From contig CM073324.1 in assembly GCA_037043015.1 (NCBI GenBank), positions 2,597,413 through 2,661,412 of the forward strand: DNA of 64,000 bases, read 5' to 3'. The position numbers and the translations under genes were made by a program. This DNA comes from Bryum argenteum. Lineage: Eukaryota; Streptophyta; Bryopsida; Bryales; Bryaceae. A model generated the notes under the pieces. It saw nothing but the letters and a program-made list of their open reading frames with translations, made no database searches and was not told where the DNA came from. Numbering within the stretch: the stretch's first letter is position 1; the number at the start of each line of letters is the position of its first letter. Shown here piece by piece: positions 1 through 11,220 of the stretch.

Positions 1-1149
1 GCCGTGGTTGCACATAAGCGAGAATTTACCTATGACTGCACAGGGGATATATGCAAGCAATTTTAATAAACTGAAGAAGAATAATCAATTGAGGGCTCCT
101 TCAAATTATGGTGGAAGGAGGGGGGCTGTCACAAAGCCTGTATCAAAATCCTGCAACTCCTGCGCCTCTGCGAAGGTCGGGGATGTAAGAAACTTCACCA
201 CACTTTTAAGAGCTCGCGCGAGAAGGCAGAGGTCCATGCCTCACGTACAATGTCCTCAGGAGTATGATCGCAGCAGAACAAATGCTGCACAAAGCCTGCA
301 ATTGCACCCCCGGACACCTTCAAATCCTCACTGCATTTAAAAAACGAGGTAAGTGTTCAAAAATGGTCTATATATATCTAATTATAACCTAATGCCAAGA
401 CTCAATCAAACTCCTGATATACAAACCAGGCCCAACCATGCATTCCCTACTATATTACTTCCGCGTAGAAGCCGTCCTTCTCTGTATCGCCCGTTTGGAA
501 TAGTGCCTTCATCTCCGTAATCGGGTCTCCACCGCTCGTTTATTTGTCTTTGAAGCCTACCGACTTGTTGTTCTTCCCCACCCCGTCAACATGCTACAAA
601 TAAACAAACAAAACATGTCCTAGATTAGCCTCCACTAGTCCAAAGATGCATAGCAAATCCATCTTCTGATTAAAATGAGACTCCCATGATTCGTAAGGCG
701 CCGTTGATGGTATTAATCGACAATCAACGAATCGGCAAGAATAAGGATGTTGCCAAGGAAGAAGTTCAATACATTCTCACTATAGAATTTGAACATATAT
801 GAACTTTTCAGCATGAAAGCGTCCCATCAGGGACTATAAGGTCAACCCGTGTCCCGCCTGCCTCAATTCCAACACGTTAATTCATAGTGCAAAAGTATTG
901 AACATACATTGGTAACACGCTCGGATTCCCACTGAACTACACATGATCACCATTAGCTGCAGAACTCTCACTTCCCACAACAAAAGCTTTGAAGTAGGCT
1001 AAACTCGAATATTGGAGAAAATTGATTAATGTGATGCATACATAGGGCTTTCAATTACAAAACCATACTCTGAGGGAAGGAAACATATTTTTGGAATCAT
1101 AAAACCTGCAGCTCACCACATGCCCAGCGCTTGCAGCAAACAAATATTT
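1..1149. other. Left-edge region, no supported gene
   Basis: No recognisable protein domain or RNA gene is visible on either strand. An open frame at 8-340 on the plus strand (110 codons) has a composition unlike any family I know and is treated as unsupported. If the CACTA element ending at 32,738 begins before base 1, as its missing left terminus implies, this stretch would be CACTA interior sequence. That is inference. Confidence 0.4.
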
Positions 1150-1638
1150 TCAGTGCTCCCGGGCATAAATTTCAGCCCAAGTAGATCCGAACTGCCCCTC
1201 TAGTAAACTAGCAAACTTATGCAAGCGGGTAGGTGCTATTCTAAAACGCATGCGACCCACTTTGTTGTATTTCTGCATCATAACTTGATCCATAAGATTA
1301 TTGTGATCAACAAACGCACACCAAAACTTTGATACATACCTCATGTTCAGCATGGAATGCACCTGCTCCTTCAAATCACCCTCTCGAATTCGTGGCCAAA
1401 CAAATTCCGCCACGATGTCATTGGGAATACCTGGAATCAGCTGCAAGTCTCGCAGATCATACCCCATATATCCGCGCTTTGGAATGTAGTCTGGTAGATC
1501 ATTGATTTCCTTCTTTAGTTCGTCATACGTTCTCACACGGCTCCCGCCTACAAGTTGATGTTTTGTGCCAAGTCCTAGTCCGGTAAATACCGACGGGAGA
1601 TGTGGCCTTGGATTTGGTACTTCTTGTTTAGGTTCCAT
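1150..1638 (-). CDS. F-box-like hypothetical protein, 162 codons
   Basis: Open frame of 162 codons. Residues about 60-115 resemble an F-box: an IPGIPNDIVAEFVWPRI segment, then a leucine-poor linker, then RYVSKFWCAFVDHNN. This matches the usual F-box order of L-P-x-D-I-V...V-W-P-R and V-S-K-x-W-x-x-[FL]-[IV]. F-box proteins normally recruit substrates to SCF ubiquitin ligases through SKP1. No LRR or Kelch repeats are seen, so the C-terminal part has no assigned role. The ORF may be one exon of a larger minus-strand gene, since sequence upstream of 1,638 could be intronic. It lies on the outer side of the tnp2 gene and may be CACTA cargo. The F-box call is tentative. Confidence 0.42.
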   Translation of the reverse strand: MEPKQEVPNPRPHLPSVFTGLGLGTKHQLVGGSRVRTYDELKKEINDLPDYIPKRGYMGYDLRDLQLIPGIPNDIVAEFVWPRIREGDLKEQVHSMLNMRYVSKFWCAFVDHNNLMDQVMMQKYNKVGRMRFRIAPTRLHKFASLLEGQFGSTWAEIYAREH

Positions 1639-4105
1639 ATTTGATCCACCACCTGGAATTGGAATGTCAAGCTGTTAGAAAAGCATCGACCCTAAACTCT
1701 ATAATAGAGGCATCAATTTCATGACAAACGTTCTCATAGAAGAGGTCAGTGCTTGCATACCTTACTTAAACAGAGCCGGAATTCAGTGTTATTCGAGAGC
1801 CACTGGAGCACAGACACAGTACACAGACACAGTACAGACACTGCACATCCAAACACTTTCTTTACACATCAGTTGCAGATTCATTCGCATTATGTCAGCC
1901 TGGAGTTGCTCAAGGCCAATTTGCAGCTGGAAAAATGATTCATTGACAATGCGCAAGCAACATTGCTTGGAGTCATTGTGTCTCCAAAAATTGCATCATG
2001 CGTTAGCGGGGAATTAAAGAGACTCACACGAACGAAACAGTCACGGAAGTGGATGCGGAGAACTCCAGCAGTCGGAGCTGCACAGCGATTCAAGGCGGGG
2101 GCACTTCTTCTTTCGTGAACAGGAAGAGCGGTACCATGGTCCATGATTGGGCTACCTTTACTCAAACGGCAGAACAGCATAACTTTCACTAGAGACGGAA
2201 GAGTTGCCCCTACAAACGAGGATATCGTGTACACTCGGCACTAACTTTCTGTAGTAATGAATGTTCACTTCCCTTCGCGCCCCCCTCCACTTGCCGCCCC
2301 AGCCGCTGCTACCGCGAGTCGTACTTATCAATATGCATGATCGAGTAAATATTTTCAGTAAAAGCGCAGCAACGCTGCACCACAAATCACCTCGTTCATT
2401 ACCTGATTAGCTGCAGCAGCCTGAGCAATAGTCACCTTCGTAATATACGTCACCGCCTTTAAGACTTGATACAACTTGCACTTAATTCTATAATTGTGTG
2501 AAACGAACCTTCTCGAGTAACGCATTGAAGTACTGGCATAGTGAACACATTAATATTGAGGTGCATTCTACATATAGCATAAATCTATAAGGCTCAATTC
2601 GTCTCTGTAGTCTACATACAGGCAACATCTTCATCTCTCTCGGGACGTTCCACGAGTCTCCATGTTTGGGCACGGAAATTTCATGTCACTCTATTTACAC
2701 ACTTGCTTTTGGGACTTGGATCAAACAAATACCGCTTATATTTTTCCAATCCGCCATCACCATACCCGTAATGTCTCTCGTTGAATCGGGCCTCACTAAT
2801 AGGTATCCTGAAAAAGCCATTTCTTTGTGTGCTTGAGCCGCCACACATTCATAATTTCGATTCGATGTAAAACTACAATTAAAATTTCAAGTGATAAGAA
2901 CAAAGAAGAAAAATCGAACTCCTCAATTCAAGTGCTTTCCATACTCCGAACTTGCAGCCCCATGTGCTACCAACGTGTGTATCGCTATTATCGTGCCTTC
3001 CGCTACTCGCGCTTTATCGCGAAGGAAGACGACAAGCCATACGCACTAAAGGTCCGAGCTCTGCGAATGAGGGGCACTGGTTTGGAGCGACTTCTAGTAC
3101 ATTGAGAAAGTACCCACCCCATCCTCCCTCCCATCCCTCGGAATTTACAATTTAGACCCCCAAATGTATTTTGATGATTTTGAAATCATAAATGGGGACT
3201 TTAACCGTAAAAGAGAAATTGATTTGAATCTGCATGACCTCCGGCTTCTTGAATTTAGTTCGCATGAATTCTAACCTTTGCGATTGGGTTGTTTTTCGTG
3301 CACCGGTCCAAAAAATCATTTCATGCTTCAATATTCCTCATACTTTATAAGATATTCATTGTCATAGTTTGAGAACACTATTTGAAAACTTCCCAATCAT
3401 GCCCAAATTGCGGTATATGCTCATTTATTCATACAATCAAGCCAAAATTAAATATATCAAGGAAAATTTGAAAACTAACCTACAATTGAGATTTTACTTC
3501 ATTCCTACTTTGTTGTTCTTAGCGTGCACATAAACTTTTGAGGCATGATCTCACCGTTTTGATTTCCAATCCCATATTTCAAACATGCCATTTCTATTGT
3601 CTAATACCGGCCTCTGTTTTTTAATTTCAGCATACCTCCACCTGAGAAATCAAGCATTTCGTTAGGTTATATAGGTCCTATAAGTGCAAAAATTGCATAT
3701 TCATATTCATAACTCACCTAAGAACAAGACTCTAAAGAGTCTGAAATCAAATGTCCTCCAAAGAGTGCTTATTTTGGCCCACAAAACTTTGGTTTCCCTC
3801 CTGCCATCAAGTGAAAACAACTTATTTTCCAACTCTAAATGATATGATTTCACGAACGGTAAGGTATTTGAGTTAAAGATTTGGCATATATGATATTGTA
3901 CAAGTTTTGTAGTAGATCTTACGATTACATACTTCAAAATAAGTCATATACGTAGTAATTCTCACTTGGTATTGAAAGTGGGCATTTTTCAAGGTACCCC
4001 TAACCAAATAGTTTCTTTCTCACTTAGGGGAATTTTTTTTCTTATTTAAGGGAGTTTTTTTTCCTGAGTTCTGAAAATAATTTGGAAAAGTTTTTTTACC
4101 TTCCT
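1639..4105. other. Intergenic or transposon-internal, AT-rich
   Basis: No gene is supported. Short open frames on both strands (for example 1,721-2,017 plus and 2,158-2,385 minus) overlap one another and carry no family signature. I searched for a CACTA left terminus (CACTAC followed by a sequence matching the right end at 32,738) and did not find one. The 3' flank of the tnp2 gene at 3,960-4,100 is rich in T-runs and may hold its polyadenylation region. Confidence 0.4.
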
Positions 4106-5716
4106 TCACAACCGTGGCAGGGGATTTTCTTCCTCCATTTCACCATCGCTGGCTATCTCCTCTAAATCAGTGGCTTCCACAAATTGGTCGACACCCACTG
4201 GAATATCTGAGAGGATGTCCCTAACCTCTTCTTCATCAGAGTAATTATCTTCTGCCCTGTCTTCGGCACGTACTGCAAATCTGTCCCCGTCGTCTTCATC
4301 ACTGTCCACTCCCTCTCCAGCTGAATCATCAGCTTCAATCGCCACTAGATCAACTAGATTGATATGCCGGGGAGGTGATTCGGTTGAAGGTCCGGTTGTA
4401 TCTTCCTCTGATGCTTCACTCCTCAGAGGATTCAGGGTTTCTGACAAGCTTGACCCCCCACTTAAGTTTGTCCTCTTATAGACAACTAAGTTTGACCGAG
4501 GATTATTTTTGATTGCTAACTTCCAACCTTGGTTAAGTGGATCATCCACATAAAACAGCTGCTTCACATCCTTAGGATAAATAAAAGGATCATCTTCTAT
4601 AGCAGAAGCTCTCAAAAACTCCCCGGCCTTAACACGATGAAATCCGCATTCATCTTCTAAAACCGTTGCATTCGACCCATGTTGGCGAATTACAGAATCC
4701 CAGAATTGGCATTTGAAAAGGATGGTTTCAAAGCTATCAAAGTTCAATCTAACAATAGTGTCAACATAGCCATAGAACTCTATTTGTTGACCTCCTACGT
4801 CGTATAGGGCTGACACACCACAATCAAATGTTGTTTTCTTTGTCATGTCTCTTTCCATTACCCGGAAATGGTTTCCATAAGCCCAACACATGGTGTAAAA
4901 TTGGGCTTTATCTCCTGGTCCCAATGCTACATCCAAAACCATTTGAGGGACTTCTTTGCCATTGATCTTGTCTTCACGAACAGCTCGTAATACCCAATCC
5001 TTCAAAGTAGGTTTTCTAGACATGCTTCCACATTCCACCTCGTACCGTTCTCTCCAACTCTCCAGAAATGGAGCGTTTAGTAACAAAAATCTATGGGCCT
5101 GTTCCCTAAATATTGAATCCATAGTAGTGAGGGGAGATACCTTTGGCAATACTATGCCATTTATTCGAGCATCCTCATCCGTTGGTTTTTGAAGACGAGA
5201 AGCATGCAGGTGCAATCTCTGAGTATACTCGTTAACATGGAACATGGATTCTGCACATATATAACCTTCTGCAATAGATCCCTCTGAGCGGGCCCTCTGT
5301 CGAACAAAGTCTTTCAAGACTTTTAGGTAGCGCTCTATGTGGTACATCCACCGAATGGATATAGGCCCTGCAAGTTCCACTTCCTCGACTATATGCAGTA
5401 TATTATGAAATTGGATGTCAAAAACTGACACGGGCAGGTGCATCTCCATTTCACATAATATTTCTGCGGCTTCTACTTTTATCTTTTCGCAATCTGAGAT
5501 TCTAATCTCCTTTGAACACACCCAACGAAATAAAGCTGCTAATCGGTAGATTATTTTTCGAATCTCTTCTGTTAGTGTGCCTCTCACTACTATGGGAAGT
5601 AAGTCATGTAACAAATTATGATAATCGTGGGTTTTGAACCCTACCAGTTTGCGATTGCTAAATTTATGGCGGAAACTTGACCCATACCCAAATGGAGTAC
5701 GGGTGTTCGATAACAA
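4106..5716 (-). CDS. tnp2 transposase C-terminal exon (DUF4218 + DUF4216)
   Basis: Open frame of 536 codons. Residues 20-200 match the DUF4218 pattern of plant CACTA transposases: NRKLVGFKTHDYHNLLHDLL, then PVSVFDIQFHNILHIVEEVE, GPISIRWMYHIERYLKVLK, and RARSEGSIAEGYICAESM. Later residues (about 310-410) match DUF4216: QIEFYGYVDTIVRLNFD, ILFKCQFWDS, and KQLFYVDDPLNQGWKLAIK. The tail is strongly acidic (about residues 440-530). The frame extends slightly upstream of the first Met-like codon to a stop near 5,749, inside the inserted segment, so the exon's natural 5' edge has been lost. This is the longest intact block of the transposase gene. Confidence 0.85.
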   Translation of the reverse strand: MLSNTRTPFGYGSSFRHKFSNRKLVGFKTHDYHNLLHDLLPIVVRGTLTEEIRKIIYRLAALFRWVCSKEIRISDCEKIKVEAAEILCEMEMHLPVSVFDIQFHNILHIVEEVELAGPISIRWMYHIERYLKVLKDFVRQRARSEGSIAEGYICAESMFHVNEYTQRLHLHASRLQKPTDEDARINGIVLPKVSPLTTMDSIFREQAHRFLLLNAPFLESWRERYEVECGSMSRKPTLKDWVLRAVREDKINGKEVPQMVLDVALGPGDKAQFYTMCWAYGNHFRVMERDMTKKTTFDCGVSALYDVGGQQIEFYGYVDTIVRLNFDSFETILFKCQFWDSVIRQHGSNATVLEDECGFHRVKAGEFLRASAIEDDPFIYPKDVKQLFYVDDPLNQGWKLAIKNNPRSNLVVYKRTNLSGGSSLSETLNPLRSEASEEDTTGPSTESPPRHINLVDLVAIEADDSAGEGVDSDEDDGDRFAVRAEDRAEDNYSDEEEVRDILSDIPVGVDQFVEATDLEEIASDGEMEEENPLPRL

Positions 5717-5740
5717 GTTAATGATGTTGTCATACTCTAG

Positions 5741-5899
5741 TAATAATTAAGTGAAGGAATGTTTTTTTTTTTTTTTTTGTTTTGTTTTTCTTGTTTTGTA
5801 TGCTAGTGTTAGTACAACGCTCAACTGATTGCAAAGTCCGACAGTAGTATTCGCTATGTTGTATCTCCAGCGTTTTTCTGTATGAGCGCTCCACAGGGT
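5741..5899. other. Filler insertion copied from two nearby inverted donors
   Basis: This segment interrupts the transposase exon just after the codons for LLDVMHIQ. Positions about 5,741-5,797 (TAATTAAGTGAAGGAATG, a T-run, then GTTTTGTTTTTCTTG) are an inverted copy of about 8,529-8,585, an intron of the same gene. Positions about 5,805-5,899 are an inverted, nearly exact copy of about 12,818-12,912. The two copied blocks abut. The tnp2 residues expected after DVMHIE are missing, so the insertion replaced sequence instead of merely adding to it. Synthesis-dependent repair with template switching fits; this is inference. Confidence 0.65.
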
Positions 5900-5972
5900 T
5901 ACATTGTATGTGCATCACATCAAGCAAATGGGGGACTATAAGATGTTGTTTAACAAAGACAAATTTGCCCAC
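5896..5972 (-). CDS. tnp2 transposase fragment, LLDVMHIQ block
   Basis: Reading the minus strand, this short piece encodes KQHLIVPHLLDVMHIQ, corresponding to the conserved tnp2 block usually read as LLRHNLDVMHIEKN. Downstream the frame runs directly into the filler insertion and loses all similarity. The upstream boundary is an acceptor that I cannot place exactly between about 5,972 and 5,990. It belongs with the exons at 8,008-8,492 (upstream) and 4,106-5,735 (downstream). Confidence 0.6.
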
Positions 5973-6213
5973 AAGTTAGAATGAGACTTAGCTACGTATA
6001 TCAAACAATACAACATACTATAAAGTCATTATATGTAATTATTATTAAACATTATCTTCAAATATGTTCCACATTATCCCCTATATGAACCTAAAGAAAA
6101 ACTTAGTATTTAATATAGACAAAGGCAATTTAATTATACAACTGTGTTTCATATGGTATTAGTACCTAAAACATTAAGAATTCAACTTTTGTCAATAAAT
6201 GACTAAACTTAAA

Positions 6214-6378
6214 GCAAGGGCTAAGAAGAAGTATCCACAAAAGTTTTTTTTGAGATTTTTAGAAGAAGAAGATAGTGAGATGTGTTTGGTAAGGATTACT
6301 CGAGAGTGGGCAAAGTAATTAGTATTATCCATTTTGTCAAACTAGTTTCCCTTGGAGGGACTTCTTCTTAGCCCTTGC
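6214..6378. repeat. MITE-like inverted-repeat element, 165 bp
   Basis: GCAAGGGCTAAGAAGAAGT at 6,214-6,232 is the exact reverse complement of 6,360-6,378, giving 19-bp perfect termini around a 127-bp core without coding potential. The size fits a miniature inverted-repeat transposable element. I do not see a convincing target-site duplication, so it could also be a simple hairpin. Confidence 0.5.
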
Positions 6379-7282
6379 TTCCTCTATCATCACACTTAAT
6401 TCGTAGACTTGATATAATGTTTTTCTGGTTATAATGCGAGGATATCTTAGACATATATTATTTTCTTATTTCCATCCATTCATATCAAGACTTTGAGGTT
6501 ACTGGTAACGTAGAGGGCTCGAAAACCAACAAAGTCCTAATTCCAAAAAAGTATATGCACAATATTCATTCCAAAAACTAAATCTATGTATATCATACAG
6601 AACTTATCATTTTGGTCAACATTTAATAAGAGCTATATGACGTGCCTACAAATATCTTCCAAAATAAACGCATTTTGTAAATTTTGTTGGAATTATGACC
6701 CTATTGGTTTTGGAGCCCTCTACCTTATGTTCAAACCAATGTAAGCATCTAAATTTTCAACTGCGTGTGCTAACTTCCAGGATTAGCTCGCATTCCCATT
6801 TATATTTATAACCGAACTTGTTAGTTATCTTCGCACAGCTTGATGGGAACAACAGGTGACGAGAACAAAAGGCACTACAATTTTCCATGTCTGACTGTTA
6901 CCACAATATCAGTTTTCGTAACTTTCATACCATGAATCATAAAAAGGTCATATCATGATTCATCTGTTACACACTACCTCACTGCTCGGGGCATATGTCA
7001 ACAACTGAAAGATTTCATTATTATTCAACTTGTTATCATCCTTATTATATTAGGAAATGTAATTATTTGAACCAACTGATGAAAGGGTTAATAAAGTATA
7101 CAATGACTGAAACTCTAACGGTACCATTTATGGATTTGTACTTCGTCTAAAGTTCCATGCGTGATCTTCTGGAGTTGACTTCACACACTCAGGTGCATGT
7201 ACAAGTTGTTCCGCGAATCTGGGCCACGTAAGTAAAATATTTCTAACTGAATTGGTAATGTGGCTTACTCTTGTACTTCGTC

Positions 7283-7338
7283 TAAAGTTTTGTGCCTAAA
7301 GTTTTGTGCCTAAAGTTTTGTGCCTAAAGTTTTGTGCC
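7283..7338. repeat. Tandem repeat, 4 x 14 bp
   Basis: The unit TAAAGTTTTGTGCC occurs four times head to tail without mismatch. A single diverged relative (TAAAGTTCCATGCG) lies near 7,149-7,162. The array sits in the long intron of the broken transposase gene and has no coding role. Confidence 0.9.
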
Positions 7339-8007
7339 TGCTATTCGATATGGTTCACATCAAGGGAGGTGGAGTTAACTTCATACAATCACATTCATGA
7401 ATGTAAAAATGATTGAGTGAATTTGGGCCACGTAAGTAAGAGATTGCTAAGGGAATTGGTAATGTGGCCTACTTCCTTGTTTTCATAATAGCTTTTCAAT
7501 CCGAATGTCAGAAATATTCCTTGTGGCTGGGTTTCATATTATAATAAATCACTGCTGCAGCGTTCTGAATTGATGTCATTCTTTTTTTGTCCCTAACTAC
7601 TACCGTACGTTCAGTATAAAGTACCATGCACTACACTAAAATTTATGTTTAGTGTTGGTAACGCTAAATACGAACAACAACACTAATTGTCAACAAGGAT
7701 AAAGATATGGCAACCCTAAATGTCAAGTACGATACTAATTGTCAACAATAGTAAAATATAAAGAATAAAAAAAAGATTAAGTTGACATTTAGTGTTAGAA
7801 GTTGACATTTAGTGTTATGCAACTTGCAACAAAGTGATGGCTAGAAGGGAAGCTCCCATTAAGAATTGGTGACCTCATACACTAATTGTGCATAAAATGA
7901 CGAATACTGTTGTGGACATGATCATAGTAAAAACGCTAAGTGTCATTGGTATGAGAATGAGTTATACTTGATAAAATTGGGAATGTGGTAAGTTTTGAGG
8001 GACTGAC

Positions 8008-8492
8008 CTTGTAATACGGTAGTCGAAACAATATTGACTTGTCCTTCATGCCCGAATCTTTCAAATTCACTTTCTTCTTTTCCACCTTCTTCCACTGTTT
8101 AATCCAAAAGGTACCCGTAGTTCTTGATGGCTTAGGGACTTTACGATATGACTGACCGTTGAACTTGTTCCGGTTTCTTGTAGATCGAAACCTGTGCTTA
8201 ATAGGAAGGTATTTCCTATGTCCAAAATACACAACTTTTTTCAAAAACATACATTTTTTAGATTCGATGACGTTCCGGCCACAGGGGGGGCATGCTTTGA
8301 GTCCTTGTGTTTGTAAAGAGGAAAATACTCCATACCCCGGAAAGTCATGTAATGACCACAACATCATACCATAAAGTTTAAATCTTTCATTTTTATATGC
8401 ATCATATGCATCAACCCCGTCCACCCAAAGCTTCAGTAGCTCATCGATGAGGGGCTCCATGTATGTGTTAAAATTTTTAACTTTCTTTTTGC
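8008..8492 (-). CDS. tnp2 transposase core exon 2
   Basis: Exon bounded by acceptor GTGCAG| at 8,493 and donor AAG|GTCAGT at 8,007. It encodes KKKVKNFNTYMEPLIDELLK, LWVDGVDAYDA, then LYGMMLWSLHDFPGYGVFSS, QTQGLKACPPCG, and VVYFGHRKYLPIKHRFRS. These match the tnp2 blocks usually read as DVYLQPLIEELKxLW, AxLMWTINDFPAYG, GxxACPxC and GHRRFLPxxHxxR. The phase matches the preceding exon (CCA G|GC). Confidence 0.8.
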
Positions 8493-8638
8493 CTGCACGT
8501 AGTAGTTGGAATAATTTTACTTAAGTTACAAACAAGAAAAACAAAACAAAAAAAAAAAAAACATTCCTTCACTTAATTATTACTAAACTATAATTGTTCA
8601 AACTATGAGAAATTGAGGAATATTGTTAAAAATCATAC

Positions 8639-8969
8639 CTGGTACAATAGTCGATAGAAGAATGTGGCCCTTGTGCATGCCAAGCTTTGGATTTAAGTTT
8701 AGCAAAGTACATGTAATGGGCCAAAGGGAATGACTTGTTGAATTTAAACCCGCGGGATTAATGCCATCAGTGCTAACTTGTAACATCACACTTCGAGCAT
8801 CTTTCATCTGATCATATTTTTCTTCCATGGACTTCCAAGTAGGACTATCTGCAGGAATTCGCATAACGTCATCCAGACTCCTATTATTGCGATGCCATAT
8901 CATACATGGAGCCAAGGTAGGGCTTCGGTAGTAAGCCAATAAGCGTGGAATTATAGGAAAATACCACAT
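8639..8969 (-). CDS. tnp2 transposase core exon 1
   Basis: The exon ends at donor CCAG|GTATGA (8,639/8,638). It encodes KSMEEKYDQMKDARSVMLQV followed by STDGINPAGLNSTSHSLWPI and LNLNPKLGMHKGHILLSTIV-PG, matching the tnp2 core (LSTDGFNPFGxxSTTHSVWPV and CMKExxIxLSMLIPG). Upstream KMWYFPIIPRLLAYYRSP corresponds to the LWYFPLIPRLKRLFxS block. The upstream limit is approximate because the acceptor near 8,970-8,975 was not fixed. Confidence 0.78.
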
Positions 8970-9598
8970 TTTCTGAAAAACAAATACGAAATGGTTAGTA
9001 ACTGCGCTATATTAAACTACAATGTAAACCTAAAAGTGTACCTCTTAGACAAAATGTTGGCTCCAAAAGGTTGATAAAGACAAATCATGTAAATTGTTAC
9101 GTTTTGAGGATTTGAACCTATGTCAAATGGGTGATTAAATCACTTCATTCATGCCAGCCCTTTAAAAAGGAATTGGAGTTTCTTTCTATCTATATATGAA
9201 GTGGGTGTTTAAAAAAAACGGCAACATAATAAGCTTTCGAAAGTCATATTTTTTTTAAAAAAAATTAAAAAAAATAAAAAAAATTTGAACATTGCCAATA
9301 GTCAACTTGATATGATTTTGCAATGGCACAACATAAGCATCATGCTTCTCTAGATATTAACGTTCTAAGGAATTCTAAGAAGCTAACACTTTTTATAAAA
9401 TAACTTTATTATGGCACTGTTAATTTAAATAAATGTAAATTTGCATACTATAGATTTTTAGAAAATGATTGCATACTATAGATTTCAAAAACTTAATTTT
9501 TTTTCATACTATACATTTTAAAATCATAAATTTTTGCATACCATACATTTTAAAAACATGATTACAAACAATTTTTTTCTACATTTACATTTCAAACA

Positions 9599-10346
9599 TT
9601 ATAGAGACGAATGAAATGTCAAATAATAACATACCTTTCTAGAAACCGTTTTGCTAACATTTGTCTCACTATATCTCGAAGTGTTGCATTTCGGGCAAGC
9701 TCGCAAATTGGTTTTTAAAGGACCATAATAAAGTGTCATGTCACAAGGACATGCATCATACACTTCATAGTCTAATCCAACTCTCGTAATGATCTTGCGT
9801 GCCTCTACTCGAGTTTTTGGCATCTTTGAGTTCAAATTCATAGGGATTACTTTCTCGGAAATAGCCACGAAAATAGCGTCCATTGCCACATTAGATATTT
9901 GTTTGTCACTTGGATGCTTAAAAACAAAAAAATGATGGATAATCGGTGGAAGTAGCTCCGTCATAAATCATAGTAGATGCCTCTTTCTCCAATTCCGACA
10001 TATGTGGTCCAGTATTTCGCGTTCTTTTCATATTCATCCGCACACCATCTTCATCAAACCGTCGAAGAAGTTGCATATATTCCTCCAGAACATACTTTTC
10101 ATTCCAATAGAAGTGTTCTTCCTCTTCAGTTGGTTGTGGTTCCACCGTATGAAATGTCTCATCAACGGTATGACCCAAACCGATTGGGTCAACACTTAAC
10201 CTCTGAGCTTCATATAGAGCCTGTACACAATAAATTCCAAAACAGTTTAAAATTCCTATAATACATGTCCATTTTGCAATTCTCCACATAAAGTACACAC
10301 CACTGTACTTTTCATTATTCGTAAGGAGAAGGTAGAATGTGGCCAT
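9599..10346 (-). CDS. tnp2 transposase N-terminal exon block, frameshifted
   Basis: Two overlapping minus-strand frames give one protein region. The upstream frame (to about 9,935) encodes EKEASTMIYDGATSTDYP, and the downstream frame encodes IIHHFFVFKHPSDKQISNVA, ARKIITRVGLDYEVYDACPC, and LRACPKCNTSRYSE, the typical tnp2 lead-in (LGLDYExIDACPNDCxLY...CPxCGxSRY). The frame change falls at a T-run near 9,925-9,940. The exon's donor lies near 9,640. The shift is either decay or an assembly indel in a homopolymer; host genes in this window show no such shifts. Confidence 0.68.
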
Positions 10347-11220
10347 TTCTTATGACCCTTATAATCTAACACATAATGTACATTAGTTCACGTAAACTAA
10401 TAAGGCAGATGTATACTTTGTAGGAAATGACAAAGACGCAAACACAAGCAAATTATTTTAGCGTAGTATTACATGAAATTATTAAAGGAATCCCTAATTA
10501 TGTAGCAATTATATATAAATATATTAAAATACACATGTATGTACATCATATTGATTAGTAATAGTAATTTTGGAAGATTAGATCTCACGTAACACATCAT
10601 AATCACATTTAATAAAGAATGGGTAGCAAATTTTTAAGAAGTTTAAACATTTATGACTCTATAATCTTTTTCAATACCAGAAAACTTTAATTCGTAGAAA
10701 ATATCATCAAATTAATAAATAGCATATAATTATTTACATTTACCTGAACCCTTTCATTTTAATGTTACTACACAAGAGTTGTTGATTAGTCTTATACGAA
10801 GATTACTGTTATGTACCGAAAGTAAAACATTACACTATTTATCAATACTCTTAAGATAAGAGTTCAATATGGACAACCATTATAAGTAATGGTCTTTGTT
10901 TTTCTTTGAGGCCACCATTTGCACCAATTTCTATAGATTCTTCTCCTTCCAAGTACATTAGTGTGCTCTCACATTCAGTCTTATGTTTTGAAGATTAGTG
11001 TTGTAACACTATGGTGACGTATGACATCTATTGTTTCGGTTCCCAATTAACGTTTGTAACGGTAATCAACAACTATTGTGTAGTATAATCAATACTATGT
11101 TACTTTCTTACAGAGAGCAATTCACATTCAAAAAAATAATAAAATTGGAGAAGCATAATATCGTGTAACACAAATTTAGAGTGGTACATAAATGTACATG
11201 CAGAATAATATTACAATTAC
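10347..11220 (-). other. AT-rich intron of the tnp2 gene
   Basis: About 870 bp of AT-rich sequence between the donor CAG|GTAATT (11,221/11,220) and the next transposase exon block. No coding frame or repeat structure stands out. Confidence 0.5.

Larger units (their letters stand above)
5973..8007 (-). other. Long intron of the tnp2 gene, repeat-bearing
   Basis: About 2 kb of AT-rich DNA separates the LPYYK exon end (donor AAG|GTCAGT at 8,008/8,007) from the LLDVMHIQ piece. It holds a 165-bp inverted-repeat element (6,214-6,378), a 14-bp tandem repeat (7,283-7,338), and a stretch (7,629-7,830) with several AGTGTT/AACACT motifs around a CACTAC word. No coding sequence is supported in it. Confidence 0.5.

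Noticed and set aside
2790-2800. CACTAATAGG as the left end of the CACTA element
   Set aside because: It matches only the first five bases of the expected terminus; the following bases and subterminal CTACG motifs are absent.
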